A DNA stretch of 64,000 bases from Treponema phagedenis (GTDB lineage Bacteria > Spirochaetota > Spirochaetia > Treponematales > Treponemataceae): contig NZ_CP042818.1 in NCBI RefSeq assembly GCF_008153345.1, forward strand, positions 2,418,001-2,482,000, read 5' to 3'. The position numbers and the translations under genes were made by a program. Shown here piece after piece: positions 9,460-18,441 of the stretch. Positions within the stretch are counted from its first letter, which is position 1; the number at the start of each line of letters is the position of its first letter. Below the pieces are notes generated by a model that was not told the origin of the DNA, ran no database searches, and was given only the letters and a program-made list of their open reading frames with translations.

Positions 9460-10088
9460 TCTGGTTTGATAATTTTTATTTTACAAGAACATTTCACTGT
9501 CGGTATGCTTATCATCGTTATTTTAAAACATGAACAATGAACTTGAATACGGGGAAAAGCGGTTTTCACTCTTTTTTCTTAAGTTAAATCTGCTATTTCT
9601 GAAATTATTACATGGTACCATCTTATCGTTTGGCTGAAATTTGTCAAGTCGAAAAATGCATGATAACATCACATGTTCTTACATACGCGCCCGTTCTGAT
9701 TTTGACATTCGTGCCAAAACCAAGCCTGCGAGTTCTAAAGCTTCAAATTTATAATTCACTGTTGATGCTTTTAAACATCGTTTAACGTTCGGGAGGCTGC
9801 CATAAATAGTGCTGAATCTGCAAGCCGGTATTGCTGATGCACCAATCAGCATACCGGGAACATTATATACTGAAGTCTACACAAATAACGTTCTTATTGA
9901 ACATCTCTTTTTAAGCATAAATTTCCTTGAGAATGGCGGTATTTTCCTTTTATTTTCGGTATTGTTTTACACAAAAACCGATTTTTTCTTTTTTTCTATT
10001 GTATATTTTCAAAAAGGTGGTACACTTAATAAATACGTAGAGATCATTCTCATATCAATTTTTTACGAATTATTTTTCTAGGAGGAAA
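9460..10088. repeat. Intergenic gap with decayed MITE/R1 sequence
   Basis: About 630 bases between divergent genes. From 9690 to 9880 there is a worn copy of the repeat families: TTTTGACATTCGTGCCAAAA (an R1 hairpin whose arms no longer match), a GAGTTCTAAAGC...GCTTTTAAACATCG module, then GCTGAATCTGCAAGCCGGT and TATTGCTGATGC, which align with the MITE tail at 53413-53487. Bases 9880-10078 are AT-rich and probably hold the promoter of the downstream symporter. No RNA gene was recognised. Confidence 0.5.
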
Positions 10089-11282
10089 ATGATGAAAAAA
10101 TTCGGGTTATTGCCAAGACTCATTTTGGCAATTGTTCTTGGTATTGTAATTGGGTTTGTTGCCCCTCTTCCGGTTGTACGCACGTTGGCTACATTTAACG
10201 GTTTGTTCGGTAACTTTCTAAGCTTTGTCATTCCATTAATCATCGTCGGCTTTGTTGCGCCGGGTATTGCGGATCTCGGCAGCGGCGCAGGTAAATCGTT
10301 GGCAATTACCGCAGGTTTGGCCTACGGTTCTACCATAACATTCGGTACCTTGGCGTATATTGCAGGTTCTATTTTCTTGCCGATCTTTACCAGGGGAGGC
10401 TCAATGCATGTGTTTGAACAAACTGACGCAGTTACACCGTTTTTTAATTCTCCAATGCCTCCTATTTTCGGAGTAACAACAGCATTAATTCTCTCATTTA
10501 TCTTAGGTGTCGGAATTGCCTCGTTAGGCGAAAAACGTGATGCCTTAAAAAACATGGTACACGAGTTTGCGGACATTGTAACAAAGCTTATTAAGATAAT
10601 CGTTATTCCTTTGTTGCCTGTTCATATTTGCGGTATCTTTGCAACAATGGCACATGAGGGAACCGTAGCAAGAGTTATGTCCGTATTTGCAAAAGTATTT
10701 ATCCTGATCATTATCATGCACTGGCTTACCATCTTTATTCAGTATACTCTTGCAAGCCTTATCGGCGGTGGAAATCCATTCAGCAAGATTAGGGTTTTGA
10801 TACCTGCATATTTAACGGCAATCGGGACACAATCATCCGCTGCAACCATTCCGGTAACCTTGGCTCAAACCATTAAAATGGGCGTTAACAAAGGCGTTGC
10901 GGAATTCGTTATCCCGCTCTGTGCAACGATTCACCTGTCGGGCAGTACCATTACACTTTTAACTTGTTCTATGACTATTATGTTCTTAAACGGAATGGAT
11001 ACTTCTTTTACCGCTATATTCCCGTTTATTCTAATGATGGGTGTTACCATGGTAGCAGCCCCCGGCGTACCGGGCGGTGCAGTTATGGCTGCTATCGGTA
11101 TTATGGAGTCAATGCTTGGCTTTGATAAATCCATGATTGCTTTGATGATCGCTCTTTATCTTGCGCAGGACAGTTTTGGAACCGCATGCAATATTTCCGG
11201 TGACGGTGCAATTGCATGTATCGTAAATAAGATTAACGGTTATAAGCTGACTCCGGGTCAAAAAACCGAGCTTGTAAAATAA
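10089..11282 (+). CDS. Dicarboxylate/amino acid:cation symporter (DAACS)
   Basis: A 397 aa sodium-coupled carrier of the SLC1/GltP/SstT superfamily. It has the hydrophobic multi-span profile, the HP1-type serine-rich turn QSSAATIPVT (about residues 255-265), and near the C-terminus GTACNISGDGAIAC, the substrate/sodium-binding segment. TAGGAGGAAA sits directly ahead of tandem ATGs at 10089 and 10092; either could be used. Threonine ammonia-lyase follows after a strong terminator, which suggests serine, threonine or a related amino acid as substrate. A paralogue with the same layout lies at 30520-31707. Substrate assignment is inference only. Confidence 0.9.
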   Translation: MMKKFGLLPRLILAIVLGIVIGFVAPLPVVRTLATFNGLFGNFLSFVIPLIIVGFVAPGIADLGSGAGKSLAITAGLAYGSTITFGTLAYIAGSIFLPIFTRGGSMHVFEQTDAVTPFFNSPMPPIFGVTTALILSFILGVGIASLGEKRDALKNMVHEFADIVTKLIKIIVIPLLPVHICGIFATMAHEGTVARVMSVFAKVFILIIIMHWLTIFIQYTLASLIGGGNPFSKIRVLIPAYLTAIGTQSSAATIPVTLAQTIKMGVNKGVAEFVIPLCATIHLSGSTITLLTCSMTIMFLNGMDTSFTAIFPFILMMGVTMVAAPGVPGGAVMAAIGIMESMLGFDKSMIALMIALYLAQDSFGTACNISGDGAIACIVNKINGYKLTPGQKTELVK

Positions 11283-11308
11283 TCGGCAGGACAGTTTATG
11301 CTTGCAAA

Positions 11309-11346
11309 AAACCCTTCTTTTTTTCCAAAAAGAGAAGGGTTTTTTA
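11309..11346 (+). terminator. Intrinsic terminator after DAACS symporter
   Basis: ACCCTTCTTTTT and AAAAAGAGAAGGGT form a stem over a short CC-containing loop, followed directly by a T-run (11341-11345). It would separate, at least partly, the symporter from the downstream lyase gene. Confidence 0.85.
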
Positions 11347-11411
11347 TGGCATTTTAGTTCTATAAAAGATTATGAAATAATTATCCAAATATTGAGAGAA
11401 CGGAGGAAAAC

Positions 11412-12611
11412 ATGATTAATTTACAAATGATTCACGAGGCAAGACAGAAGGTTTCCGAAATTATTAATGCAACCCCTATTTTTACTGCTTCACGATTGGG
11501 GGATAATATCTACATCAAGATGGAAAACCTTCAAAAAACTGGATCATTTAAGATTCGGGGAGCGTACAACAAAATCAGTAATTTAACTGACGAAGAGAAA
11601 AAAAAGGAAGTTATCGCGTGCTCAGCAGGTAACCATGCGCAAGGTGTAGCTCTCTCTGCCACAAAACAGGGGATTAAAAGTTATATTTGTGTGCCAAGCG
11701 TAACACCTTTGTCAAAAATTGATGCGACCAAAGGGTACGGCGGCGAGGTTATCGTTGTTGAAGGCAGTTTTGATGATGCGATGAAAAGAGCTTTGGAGTT
11801 AAAGGAAGAGCACAATTATACCTTTATCCATCCGTTTGATGATGAGTATGTCATCGCCGGGCAAGGAACTATCGGGCTTGAGATATTGGAACAGCTTGAG
11901 GATATTGAAAATATAATTGTACCGATAGGCGGCGGCGGACTTATCAGCGGAATAGCCTTGGCGGTAAAAGAAACAAATCCTAAAGTTAAAATTATCGGGG
12001 TGGAACCGGAAAATGCGGCATCAATGAGAGATTCTATAAAGGCAAACAAACGAATGCTCTTGGATAGTGTCAATACAATTGCGGAAGGGGTTGCGGTAAA
12101 AATACCAGGCGAACAAACCTTCGCATTGGTCAAAAAATATGTTGATGAGATTGTTACCGTTTCCGAGTCGGAAATTTCAAACAGCATTTTACGGCTTTTA
12201 GAAGAGGGAAAAACCACCGCGGAAGGCGCAGGCGCTTGTAGTATTGCTGCTGCTATTTCTGATAAATATTCTTTCAAAGGCAAAACCGTCTGTGTTCTAA
12301 GCGGCGGGAATATCAATGTGAATATGATCAGCAAAATTATCAAAACAGGACTTTTCGGCAGCGGAAGACTTACCGAAGTGGTTACAACATTGGTTGATAA
12401 ACCGGGAGAGCTTGTTAAGATTCTTGAAATTGTAAAAAAATGCGGCGCAAATGTGCTGAACATCAATCAGTATTCGGAAAGTTCACACATGCAGCTTAAC
12501 ACAATGGTAGTCAGAATAGTACTTGAAACCTTCAACGAAACACATCAAAGAGCTGTATGGCAGGCGCTTCGCGATGCCGGTTATGAGCATTTTAGAGAGG
12601 CGATTTATTAA
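11412..12611 (+). CDS. ilvA: Threonine ammonia-lyase (threonine dehydratase) with ACT domain
   Basis: A PLP enzyme (399 aa) that converts L-threonine to 2-oxobutanoate and ammonia. The PLP lysine lies in KTGSFKIRGAYNK (about residue 50), with SAGNHAQGV (about 80) and the phosphate-binding loop GGGGLISG (about 180). Residues from about 325 form an ACT-like regulatory domain (TLVDKPGELVKILEIVKKCG). A single ACT domain and the length fit the catabolic/short class rather than the long biosynthetic enzyme; tdcB would be an equally fair symbol. GGAGGAAAAC precedes the ATG. With the upstream symporter and the PFOR further on, it fits fermentation of threonine to propionyl-CoA. Confidence 0.93.
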   Translation: MINLQMIHEARQKVSEIINATPIFTASRLGDNIYIKMENLQKTGSFKIRGAYNKISNLTDEEKKKEVIACSAGNHAQGVALSATKQGIKSYICVPSVTPLSKIDATKGYGGEVIVVEGSFDDAMKRALELKEEHNYTFIHPFDDEYVIAGQGTIGLEILEQLEDIENIIVPIGGGGLISGIALAVKETNPKVKIIGVEPENAASMRDSIKANKRMLLDSVNTIAEGVAVKIPGEQTFALVKKYVDEIVTVSESEISNSILRLLEEGKTTAEGAGACSIAAAISDKYSFKGKTVCVLSGGNINVNMISKIIKTGLFGSGRLTEVVTTLVDKPGELVKILEIVKKCGANVLNINQYSESSHMQLNTMVVRIVLETFNETHQRAVWQALRDAGYEHFREAIY

Positions 12612-12618
12612 AAATTGC

Positions 12619-12657
12619 AAAAAAAAGTATCGCAAACAAAACTGCGATACTTTTTTT
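12619..12657 (+). terminator. Intrinsic terminator after threonine ammonia-lyase
   Basis: AAAAAAGTATCGC and GCGATACTTTTTT pair around AAACAAAACT, with T-runs on the right and A-runs on the left. It could work in both directions between this gene and the convergent methionine gamma-lyase. A second hairpin (GCGGTTTT/AAAACCGC, 12667-12691) follows. Confidence 0.85.
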
Positions 12658-12760
12658 ATAGCTGAGGCGGTTTTATAATCTGAAAAACCGCTTGACAATC
12701 AGAATTCCCGATGGATAAAAACAACGCCTTGCAAACAATTGCTGCCCCGCTTTTACCGGT

Positions 12761-13960
12761 TTAAATCAATGTATTCAACGCTTGTCTAAGATCATCGATA
12801 ATATCCTTAGCATCTTCCAAACCTACGGAAATGCGTATCAGTCCTTCGGCAATATCGGACGCGGCTCTTTCCTCCGCCGTATACGGAGAGTGCGTCATAC
12901 TTGCCGGATGCTGGATAAGAGTTTCCGCATCTCCAAGGCTCACCGCAAGTGTTGCAAACTTAACTGAGTTCATCAGCTTACGTCCTGCTTCCAATCCGTT
13001 TTTTACCGTAAAGGCTATCATAGCGCCGGGCAATGCCATCTGGCGTTTTGCAAGTTCATACTGAGGAAAGGACGGTAATCCGGGATACGCGATTGATTCT
13101 ACTGTGGGATGCGTTTCTAAAAATTCCGCTACTTTTTGCGCATTCGCACAATGTTTTTCCATTCGAATATCCAAGGTTTTCATCCCGCGCCCGATTAAAT
13201 ACGCTTCAAAGGGGCCCAGTACGGATCCCGTCATATCTTTAATTCCAAGAAAACGAATCTGGTCAATTACATCTTTTTTACCAACCGCAAAACCAGCAAT
13301 CACATCTCCGTGTCCGTTTAAGTACTTTGTCGCGGAATGAACAACAATATCCGCTCCAAGATTTAAGGGGCGTTGCAAATAAGGCGTCATATACGTGTTA
13401 TCAACAATAACTTTACAGTCGGAATTTTGATGAGCTATTGCGGATAAAGCTTGTATATCGCATAAGTACATATTCGGGTTTGCCGGAGACTCAAGATAGA
13501 CAACTTTTGTATTCGGTTTCATAGCTTTGCGCAAGTTTTCAGGATCGCGTGTATCAATAAAGGTAACATCAACACCGAATCGCGTCAGTCCGCGGCTTAA
13601 AAGCGAAAATGTGCATCCGTACAGAGTTTTGCCTGCAACAATATGATCGCCTGCGCTTACCAGCGTCCAAAGACTTGAGGAAATTGCACCGATACCGGAA
13701 CTTGTGGCTACACAAGCTTCTCCGTTTTCCAAGCATGTAAGCTTTTCTTCAACCGCAGAGGTGGTTGGGTTTCCAAGCCGCGTATAAATATATCCGGCCT
13801 CTTCAAGGGCAAATCGTCGCCCACCCTGCTCCGCCGAATCAAAAACAAATGTTGAGGTTTGATAAATGGGAGTAGCTAAGGCACCGTAGGTGTTTTTTGT
13901 ATACCCCGCATGGATTTGTTTGGAAGCAAATCCCATATTTTTCAATTCATCCTTATCCAT
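12761..13960 (-). CDS. megL: Methionine gamma-lyase
   Basis: A PLP-dependent Cys/Met-metabolism enzyme (399 aa) expected to split L-methionine into methanethiol, ammonia and 2-oxobutanoate. The active-site lysine is in [20 protein letters not shown] contributes the phosphate-binding Tyr/Arg; and [11 protein letters not shown] carries the Cys typical of methionine gamma-lyases rather than cystathionine gamma-synthases or beta-lyases. The start is set at ATG 13960 because GGAGGAAAAC lies just upstream; an upstream in-frame TTG overlaps that site. Homologous oral treponemal enzymes are known sources of volatile sulfur. It is monocistronic, convergent with threonine ammonia-lyase. Confidence 0.92.
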   Translation of the reverse strand: MDKDELKNMGFASKQIHAGYTKNTYGALATPIYQTSTFVFDSAEQGGRRFALEEAGYIYTRLGNPTTSAVEEKLTCLENGEACVATSSGIGAISSSLWTLVSAGDHIVAGKTLYGCTFSLLSRGLTRFGVDVTFIDTRDPENLRKAMKPNTKVVYLESPANPNMYLCDIQALSAIAHQNSDCKVIVDNTYMTPYLQRPLNLGADIVVHSATKYLNGHGDVIAGFAVGKKDVIDQIRFLGIKDMTGSVLGPFEAYLIGRGMKTLDIRMEKHCANAQKVAEFLETHPTVESIAYPGLPSFPQYELAKRQMALPGAMIAFTVKNGLEAGRKLMNSVKFATLAVSLGDAETLIQHPASMTHSPYTAEERAASDIAEGLIRISVGLEDAKDIIDDLRQALNTLI

Positions 13961-13984
13961 GTTTTCCTCCAAAACGTGCCCCCT

Positions 13985-14016
13985 TGTACTGCCCCCGTTT
14001 TTTGGACACGAAAGTT
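13985..14016 (+). mobile_element. Solo IS3-family (IS150-like) terminal repeat relic
   Basis: TGTACTGCCCCCGTTTTTTG followed by GACACGAAAGTT closely resembles an IS150-group left end and the copy at 4382-4409. No transposase follows. It sits between the megL start and nested short hairpins (CCCGTAT/ATACGGG, 14032-14084; GCATCTT/AAGATGC, 14084-14120). Confidence 0.55.
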
Positions 14017-14121
14017 ATTTTTTTTAAGCAGCCCGTATCCTAAAATTAACAGGCGACTTACAACCCGATTTTTTTTAATACGGGCATCTTAAAAAGACTA
14101 CCCGAGTTTTTTCAAGATGCC

Positions 14122-14417
14122 TAGTGTAGCGTTTTGTAATTAACTTCCTATTATACAAATCAGAGCATTGACAGGTGCGTGCGGATTTTGCATTCCTATG
14201 GTAAATTGCTCACAGCTACTGTAAACAGGAATAGCAAACATTACATTCAGAACGGGCACGGACGCCCGTGGTTCCAAACAGAAGCGACGTTTTAAAGCAA
14301 GACTGTTTGCAAAGCTTTAAAACCCGCTGTGTCGAGCTCTTTTTTATACAATTTTTTATCATTCATAGTGAATGAATTAAAAACCGAATTGAAGATATCA
14401 AAAAAAACGTTGTATTA
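14122..14417 (-). mobile_element. Long MITE carrying R1 hairpins
   Basis: The element begins TAGTGTAGCGTTTTGTAATT and ends AAAACGTTGTATTA, both matching IS630 ends, with TA at the borders. Inside, in reverse orientation, are the MITE core (GCATTCCTATGGTAAATTGC) and R1 modules: ACGGGC/GCCCGT around ACGGAC at about 14252-14270, and GTTTTAAAGC/GCTTTAAAAC at about 14290-14324. It is about 295 bases, against 190 for the minimal form, because of the R1 cargo. It ends on the palindrome behind the PFOR gene. Confidence 0.75.
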
Positions 14418-14444
14418 GTATCGGTTTTAAAAACCGATACTAAT
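14414..14444 (-). terminator. Near-perfect 15 bp palindrome downstream of PFOR
   Basis: ATTAGTATCGGTTTT pairs with AAAACCGATACTAAT across one base, four bases beyond the PFOR stop codon. On the PFOR strand a T-run (CGTTTTTTTT) follows a few bases later, contributed by the MITE end, so it may terminate imperfectly. Confidence 0.6.
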
Positions 14445-14448
14445 CAAC

Positions 14449-17400
14449 CTAGTTTTGAGCCATTTTTTTATACCGATCATATCGATCTTTTGCATCTTCT
14501 TCCGCTTTTAAAAACAGTTCGTCCGCAACATCGGGGAAGGTTTTCTTAAGCGATGTATAACGCACCTCGGAATTGATAAAATCCTGGAAAGAGGCAGTAG
14601 GTTCTTTGCTGTCAAGCTGGAAAGGATTTTTGCCTTCCTTTTTTAAGCGCGGATCAAACCGGTATAAATGCCAGTATCCTGCTTCCACGGCCTTCTTTTC
14701 CTGTTCCACACTGCGCCCCATTCCAGAACGAAGCCCGTGGTTTACACAGGGCGCATAGCAAAGCACGATTGAAGGACCGTCATAACTTTCGGCTTCTTTT
14801 AAGGCTTTAACCAGCTGATTCATATTCGCTCCTAAGGAAACCTGAGCAACATATACATAACCGTATGTCATCAGCATTGCGCCTAAGTCCTTCTTGCGCA
14901 TTCTTTTTCCGCCGGCGGCAAATTTTGCAACCGCAGCGGTTGGGGTTGATTTGGACGACTGCCCGCCGGTATTGGAATACACTTCGGTGTCAAATACCAG
15001 GATATTAAAATCTTCTCCGGATGCCATCGTATGGTCTAACCCGCCATACCCTATATCATATGCCCATCCGTCTCCGCCGAACGACCACACACTCTTTTTA
15101 ACCAAGAAGTCTTTTAGCTTGTAAATGTATTCAAGCAAGCGATCTGCTTCGATATTGCCGGTATCATACTTGAATACATGACTTTCCGGTTTGGGAAGAT
15201 AATCTGCTTCAGGAGTGTTTTTTATTATCTGATTTACCGGTTTTTGGTGCTTATCAAAAAGAGCTTTAATCTTATCGCAGGTTATCACGTTTGCTGCAAG
15301 ATTTTTTTTGTTTTCGATCCATTCTTTAAAAAGAGGGGTAAAATCGGTACCAACATTGAGTTCCAGAAATTTTTTCATGTAATCCTCAGCCTGTTCCCTC
15401 AGTTTTCTTGTACCGAGCGCCATGCCGTATCCGTAGTTTGCATTATCCTCAAAAAGCGAGCTTGCCCATGTGGGGCCTTTGCCTTTTTCGTTATAGGAGA
15501 ATCCCGCGGTCGGATACGAACCGCCCCAAATTGAAGAACATCCCGATGCGTTTGCGATCATCATTCTGTCTCCAAACAATTGCGTAACAAGCGTTGCGTA
15601 TGCTGTTTCACCACATCCCGCACAAGCGCCGTGGAATTCCAAAAGCGGTTGTTTGAATTGGCTGCCTTTAACCGAAAACTGATCCATAACGCCGTGTTTA
15701 TTAGAAACTTCGTCCACTGCAAAGTCCCAGTTTGCCGCCTGAGCTTCTTCTTCGGCCAAGGGTTTCATCACAAGGGCTTTATTCTTTGCAGGACAAATAT
15801 TTGCGCAATTAGAACAGCCGGTGCAGTCCAAAACGGAAACCTGCATTCTGTATGTCATATCCTCCAAGCCCTTACCGTTTGCTTTTATCGTCTCAAAAAC
15901 CTGCGGCTTTGCGGAATTTTCTTTTTCATTTAAGAGGAATGGTCTGATAACCGCATGGGGGCAAACAAAAGAGCATTGGTTACATTGTATACAATTTTCT
16001 TTTATCCAATGAGGAACTTCAACGGCGATACCACGTTTTTCAAATCTGCTTGTGCAGTTCGGCATACGTCCGTCCTCAACGCCTTTAAACGCACTAACCT
16101 TTAACCGATCTCCTTCCAAGCGGTTAATCGGAACAAGAATATTTCTAATATACGGAGGCAAATGAGCGTTATCAATCGATTTATCTTCCGCATCCGCCCA
16201 GCTTTTCGGAACAGTTACCTGATGAGGCGATTCAATACCCATATCAACCGCAGTATAATTCATCTTTACGATATCATCGCCTTTTTTACCATAGGTGCTT
16301 AAAATTGAGCTTTTTAAGCTTTCAACGGCTTGCTCAATGGGGATAATTTCGGCAAGTTTAAAAAAGGCGGACTGCATAATCATATTAATTCTATGTCCAA
16401 GACCGATTTTTTGCGCAATTTCCGTTGCGTTAATGGTATAGAATTTAATATCGTTTTTTGCAATAAATTTCTTCATTGCCGCCGGAATAGTATTTTCAAG
16501 CTCTGCATCAGACCAGAGACAGTTAAGCAAAAAGGTTCCGCCCTTCTTTAATCCTTTTAAAAGGTCGTATTGATGCACATAGGATTGTTTTGAACATGAA
16601 ATAAAATCGGCATCGCTTATAAGATAGGCGGATTTGATAGGCTTTTTTCCAAACCGTAAATGCGATACGGTAACGCCGCCCGATTTTTTACTGTCATAGG
16701 CAAAATACGCTTGCGCATACATACCGGTGCTGTCTCCGATTATTTTTATCGCACTCTTATTTGCGCCGACAGTTCCGTCGGATCCAAAACCCCAGAATTT
16801 ACAGCGGATATTGCCTGTCGGTTCTGTTTTAATTTCTTCGGGCATGGGTAAATTCAAATGAGTGATATCATCTTCAATCCCCACCGAAAAATTATTTTTA
16901 GGTGTATCCGATTTTAAATTATCAAAAACGGATTTTACCATTGTCGGTGTTGTATCCTTTGATGCTAATCCGTATCGCCCGCCGACTATAATCGGTTTAT
17001 TTGGAACATCAATATACGCACCGAGTATGTCTAAATGGAGCGGCTCATACAAAGCGCCTTTTTCCTTGGTACGGTCAAGAACGGCTATTTTTTTTACAGT
17101 TTTAGGCATTACCTCAAACAAATACTGAGGAGAGAACGGGCGATACAGCCTTACTTTAATAAGCCCTACTTTTTCGCCTTGCGAGACAAGATAATCAACC
17201 GTTTCTTCTGCTGTTTCGGTAATTGAGCCCATTGCAACGATAACACGCTCGGCATCTGCTGCTCCGTGATAATCAAAGGGTTTATATGTTCTGCCAGTAA
17301 GGCTTGAAATTTGCTTCATGTAATCGGCAACTATTTCAACCGCATCGATATAAAATCTATTTGATGCTTCCGCTGCCTGAAAATAAATATCGGGGTTTTG

Positions 17401-18063
17401 CGCTGTTCCTTTTGTAAAGGGATGTTCGGGGTTCATTGCCGTGGTGCGCCAATCGTTTAAAGCCTTCCAGTCAATCATTTTTGCGAAATCTTCATAATCA
17501 ATCAGTTCAACATTTTGAAGCTCATGACTTGTCCGAAAACCGTCAAAAAAATGCATGAACGGTACCCTACCTTTAATAGCTGCAAGGTGGGCTATTCCGC
17601 CCAAATCGATAATTTCCTGTACCGACCCGGATGCAAGCATTCCGAAGCCTGTTTGGCGGCACGCCATAACATCCTGGTGATCACCGAAAATCGAAAGCGC
17701 ATGACTGGAAAGCGCCCGAGCAGACACATGCAAAACGCCGGGCAGTAATTCACCCGACATTTTATACATATTAGGTATCATAAGCAGTAAGCCCTGACTT
17801 GCGGTAAAACTTGCCGCCAAGGCTCCGGCTGAAAGAGCGCCGTGCATTGCACCTGCCGCACCGGCTTCGGATTCAAGCTCCGATACTAACACTGTTTGCC
17901 CGAAAATATTTTTCTTGCCGTTTGCCGACCAAGAATCAATTAACTCAGCCATATCCGAAGACGGGGTTATCGGATAAATAGCCGCAACATCGGTAAATGC
18001 ATAGGCAACATAGGATGCCGCATTATTACCGGTCATCGTTTGAGTTTTTTTTTGCATACTCAT
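14449..18063 (-). CDS. nifJ: Pyruvate:ferredoxin (flavodoxin) oxidoreductase
   Basis: A single-chain 1204 aa PFOR oxidising pyruvate (and likely 2-oxobutanoate) to acyl-CoA, CO2 and reduced ferredoxin. Domains in order: N-terminal TPP-pyrimidine domain (AAIYPITPSSDMAE), transketolase-C-like domain (RLYRPFSPQYL), the EKR linker, a two-cluster ferredoxin insert (CIQCNQCSFVCP near 690 and CTGCSNCANICP near 745), the fourth cluster/TPP region (CAGCGETAYATL near 815, ANASGCSSIWGG) and GDGWAYDIGYGGLDH. Every cluster cysteine expected is present. TTGAGGAGCT precedes ATG 18063. It is the redox hub for the 2-oxo acids released by neighbouring lyases. Confidence 0.96.
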   Translation of the reverse strand: MSMQKKTQTMTGNNAASYVAYAFTDVAAIYPITPSSDMAELIDSWSANGKKNIFGQTVLVSELESEAGAAGAMHGALSAGALAASFTASQGLLLMIPNMYKMSGELLPGVLHVSARALSSHALSIFGDHQDVMACRQTGFGMLASGSVQEIIDLGGIAHLAAIKGRVPFMHFFDGFRTSHELQNVELIDYEDFAKMIDWKALNDWRTTAMNPEHPFTKGTAQNPDIYFQAAEASNRFYIDAVEIVADYMKQISSLTGRTYKPFDYHGAADAERVIVAMGSITETAEETVDYLVSQGEKVGLIKVRLYRPFSPQYLFEVMPKTVKKIAVLDRTKEKGALYEPLHLDILGAYIDVPNKPIIVGGRYGLASKDTTPTMVKSVFDNLKSDTPKNNFSVGIEDDITHLNLPMPEEIKTEPTGNIRCKFWGFGSDGTVGANKSAIKIIGDSTGMYAQAYFAYDSKKSGGVTVSHLRFGKKPIKSAYLISDADFISCSKQSYVHQYDLLKGLKKGGTFLLNCLWSDAELENTIPAAMKKFIAKNDIKFYTINATEIAQKIGLGHRINMIMQSAFFKLAEIIPIEQAVESLKSSILSTYGKKGDDIVKMNYTAVDMGIESPHQVTVPKSWADAEDKSIDNAHLPPYIRNILVPINRLEGDRLKVSAFKGVEDGRMPNCTSRFEKRGIAVEVPHWIKENCIQCNQCSFVCPHAVIRPFLLNEKENSAKPQVFETIKANGKGLEDMTYRMQVSVLDCTGCSNCANICPAKNKALVMKPLAEEEAQAANWDFAVDEVSNKHGVMDQFSVKGSQFKQPLLEFHGACAGCGETAYATLVTQLFGDRMMIANASGCSSIWGGSYPTAGFSYNEKGKGPTWASSLFEDNANYGYGMALGTRKLREQAEDYMKKFLELNVGTDFTPLFKEWIENKKNLAANVITCDKIKALFDKHQKPVNQIIKNTPEADYLPKPESHVFKYDTGNIEADRLLEYIYKLKDFLVKKSVWSFGGDGWAYDIGYGGLDHTMASGEDFNILVFDTEVYSNTGGQSSKSTPTAAVAKFAAGGKRMRKKDLGAMLMTYGYVYVAQVSLGANMNQLVKALKEAESYDGPSIVLCYAPCVNHGLRSGMGRSVEQEKKAVEAGYWHLYRFDPRLKKEGKNPFQLDSKEPTASFQDFINSEVRYTSLKKTFPDVADELFLKAEEDAKDRYDRYKKMAQN

Positions 18064-18441
18064 AGCTCCTCAAGATGGAATGATAAAAGTTTTAGGTATC
18101 TATTTACAATACTATTCTACTTCCTTCTATTAAACTTGTCCAGCAAAAAATTTATTTTGTCATTTTCTATACCAACTGATGATCAATGTTCGATAAGATC
18201 GCGTAAAAATAATTCAACCTTTTTCGGGCTTTGTATTGCCTGATTATCCGCTATATAATAAGAAGAGTTTTCTCAGTTCTTGTCGTGGATATTTTATTTG
18301 CGATATGGTATTTTTTATTATACACTTATATGTATAGAAAAATATTTAATTGCGCTTTCGAATAATCAACAGAGATCCAAAGCAAAATTAAGCAGCTAAA
18401 ACAAAAAGTAAAAGATTTCTAATTTAAGGAGGAAAAATAGA
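18064..18441. other. Divergent promoter region, no repeats
   Basis: About 380 bases between PFOR and the ergothionase-like gene. It is AT-rich and unusually free of the repeat families. A PFOR promoter can be proposed within it. For the right-hand gene only weak boxes (TTGTCG at 18280, TATGGT at 18304) are visible. Confidence 0.4.
18114..18142 (-). promoter_or_regulatory. Putative PFOR promoter
   Basis: On the minus strand TGGACA (18142-18137) and TAGAAT (18119-18114) are separated by 17 bases and lie about 50 bases ahead of the PFOR start. Similarity to the sigma-70 consensus is moderate. Confidence 0.4.

Noticed and set aside
9809-10081. 90-codon frame before the first DAACS gene
   Set aside because: It begins in decayed MITE sequence, is composed of Phe/Leu-rich AT-driven codons, and ends where the promoter and ribosome-binding site of the symporter must lie.
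4382-14016. A 9.6 kb composite transposon bounded by the two IS150-like ends
   Set aside because: The two ends point outward from this segment and it contains housekeeping secA; independent relics are more likely.
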